A stretch of 9,534 nucleotides of DNA. Source: an uncultured Chloroflexota bacterium. Its GTDB lineage: Bacteria; Chloroflexota; Anaerolineae; Caldilineales; Caldilineaceae. Under the pieces are notes generated by a model, which was not told where the DNA came from, searched no databases, and saw only the letters and a program-made list of their open reading frames with translations. Positions 1-6,013 of the stretch are shown one piece after another; position 1 is the stretch's first letter; each line of letters starts with the position of its first letter. The stretch is taken from assembly GCA_903858085.1 (NCBI GenBank), contig CAIOHJ010000111.1, positions 1 to 9,534 of the forward strand. Reading direction: 5' to 3'. Position numbers and translations under genes: made by a program.

Positions 1-189
1 CGCGCTCTCATGCAGAAAAATGCCAGGAAGCCAGAGCAAAAAAAGGACGACGCTGGCCAGCTCTGCCCAGCCAGAGAGGTAGTAGATGACCGCCTGAACA
101 CGCAGGCTGACCTGTCGGCTCATCCACGTCAGCAACAAAAAAGCCGCACTGAGCAGCAGAAAAAGGGGAAGTGTTTCAAGCGGGTCCAT
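1..189 (-). CDS. Partial membrane protein, possible M50-like metalloprotease (N-terminus only)
   Basis: The first 63 codons of a gene whose 3' part lies beyond base 1. The ATG is at 187-189, 14 bases after the stop of the upstream lipoprotein gene, so it is probably co-transcribed. Two hydrophobic stretches are visible, about residues 7-22 and 44-59. The last four residues, 60-63, are H-E-S-A directly after a Trp-Leu-Pro-Gly-Ile-Phe-Leu segment. In membrane zinc proteases of the site-2 protease/M50 type, a hydrophobic helix carrying HExxH forms the metal site, and the sequence here could be the first four residues of such a motif. The deciding second His (residue 64) is outside the window, so the family call is an inference. 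The start has only a weak ribosome binding site (GAGG about 13 bases upstream). It could equally be another integral membrane protein. Confidence 0.55.
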   Translation of the reverse strand, partial: MDPLETLPLFLLLSAAFLLLTWMSRQVSLRVQAVIYYLSGWAELASVVLFLLWLPGIFLHESA

Positions 190-203
190 GGTGGCAGGCA
201 GCC

Positions 204-725
204 TCACGGCACGCTGGGGGCAGTGCGCTCCAGGTTGTAGGTCAGATTTTCCAAAAACCAGCAGCCGTCGAGCCGAACCAGCCCCCAGCGATCGCCTGCT
301 TTGGCGATCTCTGCGCCGATCTGGGTCGTTGCCAGCACGGTCGCCCTGCTGCCAGCCACCGTGATCGACAGATCGGCGCGGCTGGCTGTGGCCGGAGCCC
401 CAGGAAAAACAGTACGGACATAGCGGTGGCGGATCGCATCCAGACCCCGCCAGAACTGGTCGTCGTCGCTGCGCTCCGGCGTGTGTTTGGCGTCTGCAAC
501 ATACCCTTCCGCAGACCACAGCGCCATCAACGCGTCGATCGACTGCGCCACAACCAGCTCCCCCTCGGCAGCCAGCAGCGCCTCAATCGCCGCCGAGTCG
601 TCGCTGCCCGGCGCCCTCCCCAACCCACAGGAGCCCCCCGCAGCAGACTGCTCCGCCTGCGCACAGCCAGCCAGCCACAGAACCCAGATCCCAACCGCCA
701 ACCAACCACCCACTCTGCGAACCAT
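204..725 (-). CDS. Predicted lipoprotein with NTF2-like (SnoaL-type) domain
   Basis: A 173-residue protein. An upstream in-frame ATG exists inside epsI, but the ATG at 723-725 is preferred: a G-rich ribosome binding site (GGGGGG) lies just upstream, and this start gives a classical lipoprotein signal. Two Arg follow the Met, then a hydrophobic stretch at 7-19 and the lipobox Leu-Ala-Gly-Cys with Cys21 as the probable lipidated residue. Residues 22-43 form a low-complexity Ala/Gly/Ser linker. About 44-165 look like an NTF2-like alpha+beta cone: an opening helix resembling those of SnoaL/ketosteroid-isomerase-type domains, a W-x-x-x-G-Y segment near 70-75, then beta strands ending in a W-F-L-E-N-L strand at 156-161. 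No catalytic residues are evident, so a binding or accessory role on the outer face of the cytoplasmic membrane is more likely than enzymatic activity. It starts 10 bases after epsI and 14 bases before the next gene, which suggests membership of the exosortase group. Confidence 0.75.
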   Translation of the reverse strand: MVRRVGGWLAVGIWVLWLAGCAQAEQSAAGGSCGLGRAPGSDDSAAIEALLAAEGELVVAQSIDALMALWSAEGYVADAKHTPERSDDDQFWRGLDAIRHRYVRTVFPGAPATASRADLSITVAGSRATVLATTQIGAEIAKAGDRWGLVRLDGCWFLENLTYNLERTAPSVP

Positions 726-735
726 ACACCCCCCG

Positions 736-1452
736 CTATGGGGCCCGCTCAGCCAGCGGCGCTGACTGACGGAAGAACAGACGAAGAAACGCTTCGTGCA
801 TGGCCAGGGTCTCCTCGAGCGTGCCATACCGCCCCGAGGTCAACTTGAAAAGCACAATCCCCTCCGACTGCCGACGCTCAGCCTCTGGAAAGAGATAAAA
901 ATAATAGACGACATGTTCGACAGGATCGGCATCACCGGGCAAAGTTTTGCGGGCGTGCAGCCACAACCCATAGAGTTCCCCCCCCTCCGCCAGCACAGCT
1001 GGGTGTGACCCCAGGTCATATTGCCAGCCATCCGCATCATAACAGATGTCGGGGGCATGAAAGGGCTGGGAGCTGCGCCCCCCTACCATGCTCAGCCAGA
1101 GCGATCGCCCTGTATCGTCGGTGTAAAGACGCTGGACATACTGCTCAGGCTCCAACAAAATCAGCACTTCCTGGTTGGTCTCAGGGACCTCGACGCCACG
1201 CCAGTTGCCAACCTCCAACGGCACAGCGTGGAGGTCGTGGTTGAGGTCAAAATCGGCGTTCGCAACCACAGCACGCTCGCGCGGCGTGCGCTGCCAAAAG
1301 TCCAGATCTGTCACATAGACCCGTTCTGCACCGGCAGCCAACGGCTGGCCTGTATTCAACCAGACGGACACTTTCGGGAGGTAAACGGCGACCAGCCCGA
1401 TCCCCAACAACACACTTGCCGCCAGCGCAGGAAACCATGAACGCCACGCCAT
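736..1452 (-). CDS. epsI: Exosortase-associated protein, EpsI family (DUF3485)
   Basis: A 238-residue protein with one N-terminal membrane helix (about 8-25) and a large domain expected outside the membrane. The EpsI/DUF3485 signature is visible: Pro-Leu-x-x-Gly-x-Trp at 78-84 (opening of the domain), then His132-Ala-Pro-x-x-Cys137 followed by Gly-Trp at 142-143, and a tyrosine-rich strand at 183-186. These match the conserved H-x-P-x-x-C-x(4)-GW core of the family. EpsI is found next to or fused to exosortases. In exopolysaccharide loci it is needed for polymer production, but its biochemical role is not settled. The start ATG overlaps the stop of the exosortase gene by one base (TGATG), a layout typical of translational coupling, so the two proteins are probably made in fixed ratio. 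A run of eight C on the plus strand (978-985) lies inside the gene and encodes Glu-Gly-Gly-Glu. Confidence 0.87.
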   Translation of the reverse strand: MAWRSWFPALAASVLLGIGLVAVYLPKVSVWLNTGQPLAAGAERVYVTDLDFWQRTPRERAVVANADFDLNHDLHAVPLEVGNWRGVEVPETNQEVLILLEPEQYVQRLYTDDTGRSLWLSMVGGRSSQPFHAPDICYDADGWQYDLGSHPAVLAEGGELYGLWLHARKTLPGDADPVEHVVYYFYLFPEAERRQSEGIVLFKLTSGRYGTLEETLAMHEAFLRLFFRQSAPLAERAP

Positions 1453-2300
1453 CAGAGCACCTCAGCACGCAGTCCAGCAAACCCCAGCCAGCGTTTGAGG
1501 GGGACGATCAACGCCAACACACAGAGAAAAAAGAGTGGGCCTGAATAATCGTGGTAGAAGGTAAACCCAATTTCAGCCCCCCAGGCCCGGGCCACAAAAA
1601 GCAGCGTGGCCACACGGACGATGTTGCCGGCAATGGCCAGCGGGATCGCCGACAACACCAGCCAGAGACGCGCACCCCACCTCCCTTCCAGCACATAGGC
1701 CACCAACACCAGCAGCGCCAACAAGGTGATCAGAGAGTTCACACCGCTGCACTGCGCGCCAATCACCAGATCTGCGTTGGGCAGTGTCACCGAGTTGCCC
1801 ACAATCGTCACATCCAACCCCAGCCACTGAACGAGCACACCCGAACAGTAGCCGGTAAACAAAGCCAGCGGCAGCGTGATCCGGTCCAGAAAGGGCAGCG
1901 GCACCATCCACACCAGATAGCTGATTGGAAAGATCAGCCGGCGCACCACCGCCGATCCCGCCACTGCCCAGACGATGCCAGCCAGCATCGGGATCATGGC
2001 AAATGCGGCCAGATAGTAGGCGCTCTGCTGCAGAAACCAAAGATACAACAGCAATCCTGCCGCCAGAAGCGACACGCCGGCCAGACTGCCTTTTCCTGGC
2101 TGGTAGACCAGGCCAGGATCGTTGCGGAAGCGCTGAAGCCCCAAATAGAGCGACAACGGCAGGATCAGCAGCCCGTGGCTGTAATACTGGTTGGAGAGCC
2201 ACTCGGACCAGAGCCATTGCCAGACCGGCCAGGTGATCGCAGTGAAGCTGATCAGGGCAAAGATGGGCAACCAGAGTGGCTGAAGACCAAAACGTGACAT
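1452..2300 (-). CDS. xrt: Exosortase / archaeosortase family membrane transpeptidase
   Basis: A 282-residue multi-pass membrane protein. The ATG at 2298-2300 has GGGAGG seven bases upstream. A TTG immediately before it is in frame but sits too close to that site. The family pattern is clear: Y-Y-S-H-G-L near 39-44 in the first loop, about eight hydrophobic helices, then three catalytic blocks. These are Gly-Ala-Gln-Cys-Ser-Gly (Cys184), Gly-Asn-Ile-Val-Arg (Arg229) and Phe-Tyr-His-Asp-Tyr-Ser-Gly (His250). Exosortases are thought to cleave a C-terminal sorting signal on exported proteins, using a sortase-like Cys/Arg/His set, and to transfer the protein to an envelope acceptor. The downstream epsI overlaps by one base. 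The gene lies 78 bases after tpiA. No protein with a PEP-CTERM-like C-terminus is encoded in the window, so substrates must lie elsewhere. The particular exosortase subtype cannot be assigned by eye. Confidence 0.93.
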   Translation of the reverse strand: MSRFGLQPLWLPIFALISFTAITWPVWQWLWSEWLSNQYYSHGLLILPLSLYLGLQRFRNDPGLVYQPGKGSLAGVSLLAAGLLLYLWFLQQSAYYLAAFAMIPMLAGIVWAVAGSAVVRRLIFPISYLVWMVPLPFLDRITLPLALFTGYCSGVLVQWLGLDVTIVGNSVTLPNADLVIGAQCSGVNSLITLLALLVLVAYVLEGRWGARLWLVLSAIPLAIAGNIVRVATLLFVARAWGAEIGFTFYHDYSGPLFFLCVLALIVPLKRWLGFAGLRAEVL

Positions 2301-2339
2301 CAAGGGCCCTCCCAGGAAGAGACCCGACAGCCCACGCCA

Positions 2340-2363
2340 GGGGAGGAGAGCGAACTCCTCCCC
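2340..2363 (-). other. Perfect hairpin between tpiA and the exosortase gene
   Basis: GGGGAGGAG at 2340-2348 pairs perfectly with CTCCTCCCC at 2355-2363 around a six-base loop, beginning 15 bases after the tpiA stop on the minus strand. There is no run of T after it, so it is not a standard intrinsic terminator. It may be an mRNA 3'-end stabiliser, a processing site, or a boundary that separates the glycolytic part from the exosortase part. The function is an inference; the pairing is seen directly. Confidence 0.55.
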
Positions 2364-2378
2364 CAGGTGTACATCGGT

Positions 2379-3143
2379 TCAGTAAAGCGCAGCGGTCGTT
2401 CTGACCATGGCGACATAGCTTTCGGCTTTCAGGGCGGCCCCCCCGATCAGTGCGCCGTCGATGTCAGGCTGCGCCATGATTTCACCGATATTTTTTTCGT
2501 TGGTGCTGCCACCGTACAGCACACGGGCGGCGGCCGCAGCCTCGGCGCCCAGCAGTTCACCGACCGCATTGCGCACCACGCCGCCGCAGATGGCGTTGGC
2601 CTGGGCAGCGGTCGCAGCCTTGCCAGTTCCAATCGCCCAGATCGGCTCGTAGGCCACGACGATCCGCGCCATTTGGTCGGCTGTCACGCCGGCCAGCGCC
2701 GCTTTGACTTGCCCGCCCACAAACGAGTGGGTCTCCCCCCGCTCGTTTTGCTCGAGCGTTTCCCCCACACAGAGGATGGGGGTCAAGCCAGCTTCCAAGG
2801 CTGCCAGAACCTTCCGGTTCACCCCCTCATCGGTCTCGGCAAAGTATTGCCGGCGCTCGCTGTGCCCAAGGATCACATAGTCGGCCACGCCTCGCAGCAT
2901 CGCCGCACTGATCTCCCCCGTGTAGGCCCCGTTGGCCGCCCAGTGCATGTTTTGGGCCCCCACAGCGATCTGGCTGCCGGCGAGTTCGGCGCTGACCTGC
3001 GGGATGTCAATAAAGGGGGGGCAGAGCACCCGGTCTACCGGGTGAACGCCGCCGACCAGCTCTCGGATCGCGCGCGCCAGCGCGACGGCTTCCTCGACGG
3101 TCTTGTTCATTTTCCAGTTGCCAGCCATCATCGGCCTGCGCAT
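2379..3143 (-). CDS. tpiA: Triose-phosphate isomerase
   Basis: A complete 254-residue TIM-barrel enzyme of the usual bacterial length. It interconverts dihydroxyacetone phosphate and glyceraldehyde 3-phosphate in the cytoplasm. All catalytic parts are present: Gly-Asn-Trp-Lys-Met-Asn with Lys11, Gly-His-Ser-Glu-Arg-Arg with His94, and Ala-Tyr-Glu-Pro-Ile-Trp-Ala-Ile-Gly-Thr-Gly with Glu166 and the mobile loop 6. The phosphate-binding Tyr-Gly-Gly-Ser is at 210-213 and the Ile-Gly-Gly-Ala loop at 233-236. The ATG at 3141-3143 has AAGGAG nine bases upstream, and that site overlaps the stop of the preceding unknown gene (six bases between stop and start), so the two are tightly coupled. The product supplies GAPDH, which is encoded upstream in the same cluster. 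Confidence 0.98.
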   Translation of the reverse strand: MRRPMMAGNWKMNKTVEEAVALARAIRELVGGVHPVDRVLCPPFIDIPQVSAELAGSQIAVGAQNMHWAANGAYTGEISAAMLRGVADYVILGHSERRQYFAETDEGVNRKVLAALEAGLTPILCVGETLEQNERGETHSFVGGQVKAALAGVTADQMARIVVAYEPIWAIGTGKAATAAQANAICGGVVRNAVGELLGAEAAAAARVLYGGSTNEKNIGEIMAQPDIDGALIGGAALKAESYVAMVRTTAALY

Positions 3144-3149
3144 TCTCGT

Positions 3150-3560
3150 TTACTCCTTGCTGCTCGAAGGCGTGCTCTCGGCCGCAGATTCTTCCGCTGC
3201 GGGCGAAGAGGAATTGAATTCTTCTACACCGGAGTCGGCTGTCTTGGCGACATGCGCGACATATTCGTCCTTGGTGAGCCAGCGTCCCCCTTGAACCACC
3301 TGACGCACGATCTCTTTGTTCGGATTCAGCCAGAGCTGGACTTCGACCTGGCCAAAGCAGCGGCCAGCCCCTGATGTGTGCAGCACCTTGCGCACAAAGT
3401 AGCCGTTGCCTTCTTCGTCGTCCAGGCTGAGTTCGTTCATCAGGTCGATCTGGCCAGCCAGCGGCTCGTGGCAGCGGTGGTCGAGCAGATAGATGGGCAG
3501 ATACCGCTCGCTGCGCGGCCGGCCCCTGAAGAGCGCCAGCAGGTTTTCCCAAAAGCCCAT
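3150..3560 (-). CDS. Small uncharacterised protein between pgk and tpiA
   Basis: A 136-residue protein from the ATG at 3558-3560, which has a strong AAGGAGG seven bases upstream. A longer reading from 3599 lacks such a site. I do not recognise a named family. Residues 1-12 form a short amphipathic segment (Phe-Trp-Glu-Asn-Leu-Leu-Ala-Leu-Phe). About 19-105 look like a compact mixed alpha/beta domain with Tyr-Leu-Pro-Ile-Tyr-Leu-Leu-Asp at 20-27, a Cys-His pair at 30-31, Cys68-Phe-Gly-Gln-Val-Glu-Val and a closing Gly-Gly-Arg-Trp-Leu-Thr at 91-96. Residues 108-136 are a Ser/Glu/Ala tail that is probably disordered and acidic. There is no signal peptide or membrane helix, so it is probably cytosolic. 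Its place inside the pgk-tpiA pair, six bases from tpiA, suggests a role tied to that operon, but the function is unknown. Confidence 0.85.
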   Translation of the reverse strand: MGFWENLLALFRGRPRSERYLPIYLLDHRCHEPLAGQIDLMNELSLDDEEGNGYFVRKVLHTSGAGRCFGQVEVQLWLNPNKEIVRQVVQGGRWLTKDEYVAHVAKTADSGVEEFNSSSPAAEESAAESTPSSSKE

Positions 3561-3590
3561 GCGCCGTCCTCCTTTCTTGAATGCTGGCTT

Positions 3591-3668
3591 GTCTCCCATC
3601 CGCTGTCCGATGAGAATCGAACTTCCGCCTCCCCGCTGGGACGATGGAAGTTCGCCTTGACGGGAGAC
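3591..3668 (-). repeat. Nested inverted repeats in the pgk downstream spacer
   Basis: Two perfect inverted repeats are nested in the leader of the 136-residue gene. The outer one pairs GTCTCCC (3591-3597) with GGGAGAC (3662-3668), whose last base belongs to the pgk stop. The inner one pairs CGAACTTCC (3618-3626) with GGAAGTTCG (3646-3654). A small CCC/GGG stem is possible inside the inner loop. No T run follows on the minus strand, so it is not an obvious intrinsic terminator. It could be an mRNA processing or stability element. The pairing is seen; a role is inferred. Confidence 0.55.
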
Positions 3669-4849
3669 TAGCGATCGTTGAGCGCAGCCACACCCGGCAG
3701 TTCGATCCCCTCCAAAAATTCCAGGCTGGCACCGCCGCCGGTGCTGACATGCGACATCTTCGCCTCCAGCCCAGCCTCGCGGATGGCAGCGGCGCTGTCG
3801 CCGCCGCCGATGATCGTGGTCGCATTCTGCAGACCACTCAACATCTCAGCGATCGCAAAGGTTCCCCGAGCAAATTTGGGAAACTCGAAGACACCCATCG
3901 GACCATTCCAGAGAACAGTGCGGGCCCCAGCCAGCCGATTGGAATAGTGGGCGATCGTGGCCGGCCCGATGTCGAGCGCCATCCAGGTTGGGGGCACGGC
4001 TGAGACCTCCACCACCTGCTCTGCAGCCTCTGCGGCGAAGGCCTTAGCCACCCGCAGGTCGACCGGCAGGTGAATCCGGTCCCCCCCCTGCGCCATCAGG
4101 CCGCGTGCGGTTTCCAGCGCCTCTGTTTCGACCAGACTCTTGCCCAGATTCGCCCCCTGGGCCGCCAAAAAGGTGTTGGCCATCCCGCCACCCACCAAAA
4201 TGGCGTCGACTTTGGTCAGCAAGTTGGAGATCACCCCGATCTTGTCGCTGATCTTGGCTCCTCCCAGGATGGCCACAAAGGGACGTTCGGGGGTTTCCAG
4301 CGCCCTGCCCAGAAACGCCAGCTCCTTTTCCATCAAAAAGCCGGCGACTGCCGGCAAATGGTGGGCCACCCCTTCTGTGCTGGCATGGGCACGATGGGCG
4401 CTGCCGAAGGCATCGTTGACATAGACATCGCCCAGGCGGGCCAGTTCAGCGGCCATCGCCGGATCGTTTCGGCTCTCGCGCGGGTCAAAACGGGTATTTT
4501 CCAGCACCAAAATCTCTCCTGGCTGGAGGGCTGCCACAGCAGACTCGGCTTCGGCGCCGGTCGTCTGGCCGACAAAGTGGACCGGCGCCGCAAGCAGCGT
4601 GGCCAGATGGTCAGCGGTCACCTTCATGCTGTACCTGGGGTCAGGCCCCTCCTTGGGACGGCCAAGATGGCTCATCAAGACCACCGCCGCCCCATGCTCC
4701 AATAGATACTGAATCGTCGGCAGGGCTGCCCGAATCCGGGCGTCGTCGGTGATCGCCCCCGTGGCCTTGTCCTGTGGCACATTAAAATCGACCCGCACCA
4801 GGGCTTTTCGGCCCTGCCATTCAATCTCCTTGACCGTCTGCTTGTTCAT
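3668..4849 (-). CDS. pgk: Phosphoglycerate kinase
   Basis: A complete 393-residue two-domain kinase of normal length. It transfers phosphate between 1,3-bisphosphoglycerate and ADP, directly after GAPDH in glycolysis. In order: Val-Arg-Val-Asp-Phe-Asn-Val-Pro at 18-25, Ser-His-Leu-Gly-Arg-Pro at 60-65, Glu-Asn-Thr-Arg-Phe at 117-121 and Ala-His-Arg-Ala-His-Ala-Ser at 151-157 make the 3-phosphoglycerate side. Gly-Gly-Ala-Lys-Ile-Ser-Asp-Lys at 196-203, Gly-Pro-Met-Gly-Val-Phe-Glu at 316-322, Gly-Gly-Gly-Asp-Ser at 348-352 and Ser-Thr-Gly-Gly-Gly-Ala-Ser at 369-375 make the nucleotide side. The frame is open back to 4960, but the ATG at 4847-4849 is chosen: AAAGGG lies eight bases upstream, and the protein then begins as normal for the family. 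The 91-base spacer from gap holds a terminator-like hairpin, so expression may be lower than that of gap. A run of eight C (4081-4088) lies within the gene. Confidence 0.98.
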   Translation of the reverse strand: MNKQTVKEIEWQGRKALVRVDFNVPQDKATGAITDDARIRAALPTIQYLLEHGAAVVLMSHLGRPKEGPDPRYSMKVTADHLATLLAAPVHFVGQTTGAEAESAVAALQPGEILVLENTRFDPRESRNDPAMAAELARLGDVYVNDAFGSAHRAHASTEGVAHHLPAVAGFLMEKELAFLGRALETPERPFVAILGGAKISDKIGVISNLLTKVDAILVGGGMANTFLAAQGANLGKSLVETEALETARGLMAQGGDRIHLPVDLRVAKAFAAEAAEQVVEVSAVPPTWMALDIGPATIAHYSNRLAGARTVLWNGPMGVFEFPKFARGTFAIAEMLSGLQNATTIIGGGDSAAAIREAGLEAKMSHVSTGGGASLEFLEGIELPGVAALNDR

Positions 4850-4870
4850 GAAGTTCGCCCTTTCCAAATG

Positions 4871-4906
4871 AAAAACGTGGCGCGAGTCTGCCTCGACGCC
4901 ACGTTT
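4871..4906 (-). terminator. Terminator-like hairpin between gap and pgk
   Basis: AAACGTGGCG at 4873-4882 pairs perfectly with CGCCACGTTT at 4897-4906. The stem continues with CGAG (4883-4886) against CTCG (4892-4895) across one bulged A at 4896, leaving the five-base loop TCTGC. On the minus strand the stem ends in TTTTT (4871-4875), giving the shape of a rho-independent terminator 35 bases after the gap stop and 21 bases before the pgk start. Because pgk follows in the same direction, it probably acts as a partial terminator or as an RNA processing/stabilising element that makes gap and pgk levels differ. Confidence 0.7.
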
Positions 4907-4940
4907 CAAACTCGACTGCCAGGCAGGTGCGGCGCCGGAC

Positions 4941-5951
4941 TTAGATGCCCTGCTTGACAATGAAATCGATCAGATCGCCGACCCGGGCACTGTACCCCCA
5001 CTCGTTGTCGTACCAGGTCACAACCTTGACCATCTTGCCATACACGCTGGTAAACTCGTAATCTACCGAACTGCTGTAGGGGCTCCCCTTGAAATCGATG
5101 CTCACCAACGGCTCGCGCACAACCTGCAAAATTCCTTTCATCGGGCCAGCCGCCGCAGCATCCAACGCCGCAAACAGCTGCTCTTTGGTGATCTCACGGT
5201 CGACAGTCGCCACAAAATCCACGACCGAAACTGTCGAGGTGGGAACACGCATGGCGTACCCGTCAAATTTCCCCTTGAGTTCTGGAATCACCAACGCCAC
5301 TGCCTTGGCGGCACCCGTGGTGGTGGGGATGATGCTCATCGCTGCGGCACGGGCGCGGCGCAGGTCGCTGTGCACCAGGTCGAGAATGCGCTGGTCGTTC
5401 GTATACGCGTGGATGGTCGTCATCAACGCCTGCTGGATGCCAGCCAGATCGTTGAGCACCTTGGCAGCTGGAGCCAGACAGTTGGTCGTGCAGCTGGCGT
5501 TGCTGAGAATATGGTGGCGGGCCGGGTCATACCGGCCTTCGTTGACCCCCAGCACAATCGTCAGGTCCTCTCCTTTGGCCGGCGCGCTGATGATGACTTT
5601 TTTGGCGCCAGCGTGCAGGTGAAGCTCGGCTTTCTCGCGCGTGGTGAAGATCCCTGTGCTCTCCACCACAATATCCACCCCCATGGCCTCCCACGGCAGT
5701 TTGCTCGGGTCACGCTCGGCAAGCACTTTGATCCGGTCGCCGTCGATCGCAAGATCGCCGTCGATCACCTCCACGGTGCCCGGAAAGGTGCCATAGTTGC
5801 TGTCATACTTAAAAAGATGCGCATTGGTCTTGGTGTCGCTCAGGTCGTTGATTGCAACCAGGTCAAATTTGCCCCGATGGTTCTCGAAAAGCGCCTTGGT
5901 CACCTGACGCCCGATCCGGCCAAACCCGTTGATCGCTACCTTGACTGCCAT
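4941..5951 (-). CDS. gap: NAD-dependent glyceraldehyde-3-phosphate dehydrogenase, type I
   Basis: A complete 336-residue enzyme of normal length. It oxidises glyceraldehyde 3-phosphate to 1,3-bisphosphoglycerate in the cytoplasm. The Rossmann motif Gly-Phe-Gly-Arg-Ile-Gly is at 9-14. Asn35-Asp36 in the Ala-Ile-Asn-Asp loop suggests NAD rather than NADP use. The catalytic Cys154 lies in Ser-Asn-Ala-Ser-Cys-Thr-Thr-Asn-Cys, and the base His181 in Thr-Thr-Ile-His-Ala-Tyr-Thr. His-Ser-Asp-Leu-Arg-Arg at 194-199 is the S-loop, and Trp-Tyr-Asp-Asn-Glu-Trp-Gly-Tyr at 313-320 closes the domain. A GTG nine bases upstream is in frame but falls inside the ribosome binding site AAAGGAG. The ATG at 5949-5951, eight bases after that site, is therefore the start. 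The gene is 62 bases after yvcK and is followed by a terminator-like hairpin before pgk. Confidence 0.98.
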   Translation of the reverse strand: MAVKVAINGFGRIGRQVTKALFENHRGKFDLVAINDLSDTKTNAHLFKYDSNYGTFPGTVEVIDGDLAIDGDRIKVLAERDPSKLPWEAMGVDIVVESTGIFTTREKAELHLHAGAKKVIISAPAKGEDLTIVLGVNEGRYDPARHHILSNASCTTNCLAPAAKVLNDLAGIQQALMTTIHAYTNDQRILDLVHSDLRRARAAAMSIIPTTTGAAKAVALVIPELKGKFDGYAMRVPTSTVSVVDFVATVDREITKEQLFAALDAAAAGPMKGILQVVREPLVSIDFKGSPYSSSVDYEFTSVYGKMVKVVTWYDNEWGYSARVGDLIDFIVKQGI

Positions 5952-6013
5952 TTCATCCACTCCTTTTTATCTAAAAAATTTATTTTGTCAGCGGCTGTTC
6001 CAAATTGTGTATT
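5952..6013 (-). promoter_or_regulatory. A+T-rich leader between yvcK and gap, possible gap promoter
   Basis: This 62-base spacer is strikingly A+T-rich against its G+C-rich surroundings. On the minus strand it contains TTGGAA followed about 15 bases later by TAAATT, a weak match to sigma-70 type elements, and a strong AAAAAGGAG ribosome binding site. A small inverted repeat, GTGTA/TACAC around TTT (6007-6019), straddles the yvcK stop codon. A gap-specific promoter would allow gap-pgk-tpiA to be expressed independently of yvcK. The base composition is seen; promoter activity is inferred. Confidence 0.35.

Noticed and set aside
726..827. Longer lipoprotein gene starting at 827
   Set aside because: It would overlap epsI by about 90 bases and bury the clear lipoprotein signal; the ATG at 723-725 has its own ribosome binding site.
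1551..2297. Open frame of about 248 codons on the plus strand opposite the exosortase
   Set aside because: Its Gln/His/Arg-rich translation is what results from reading membrane-helix codons in reverse; the exosortase motifs are on the other strand.
3600..3630. GTTCGATTC on the minus strand looked like a tRNA T-loop, suggesting a tRNA remnant or integration site
   Set aside because: The flanking five-base arms do not pair as a T-stem, and no acceptor, D or anticodon arm can be found nearby.
5952..5960. GTG at 5958-5960 as the gap start
   Set aside because: It overlaps the ribosome binding site AAAGGAG; the ATG at 5949-5951 has correct spacing and gives the family's normal N-terminus.
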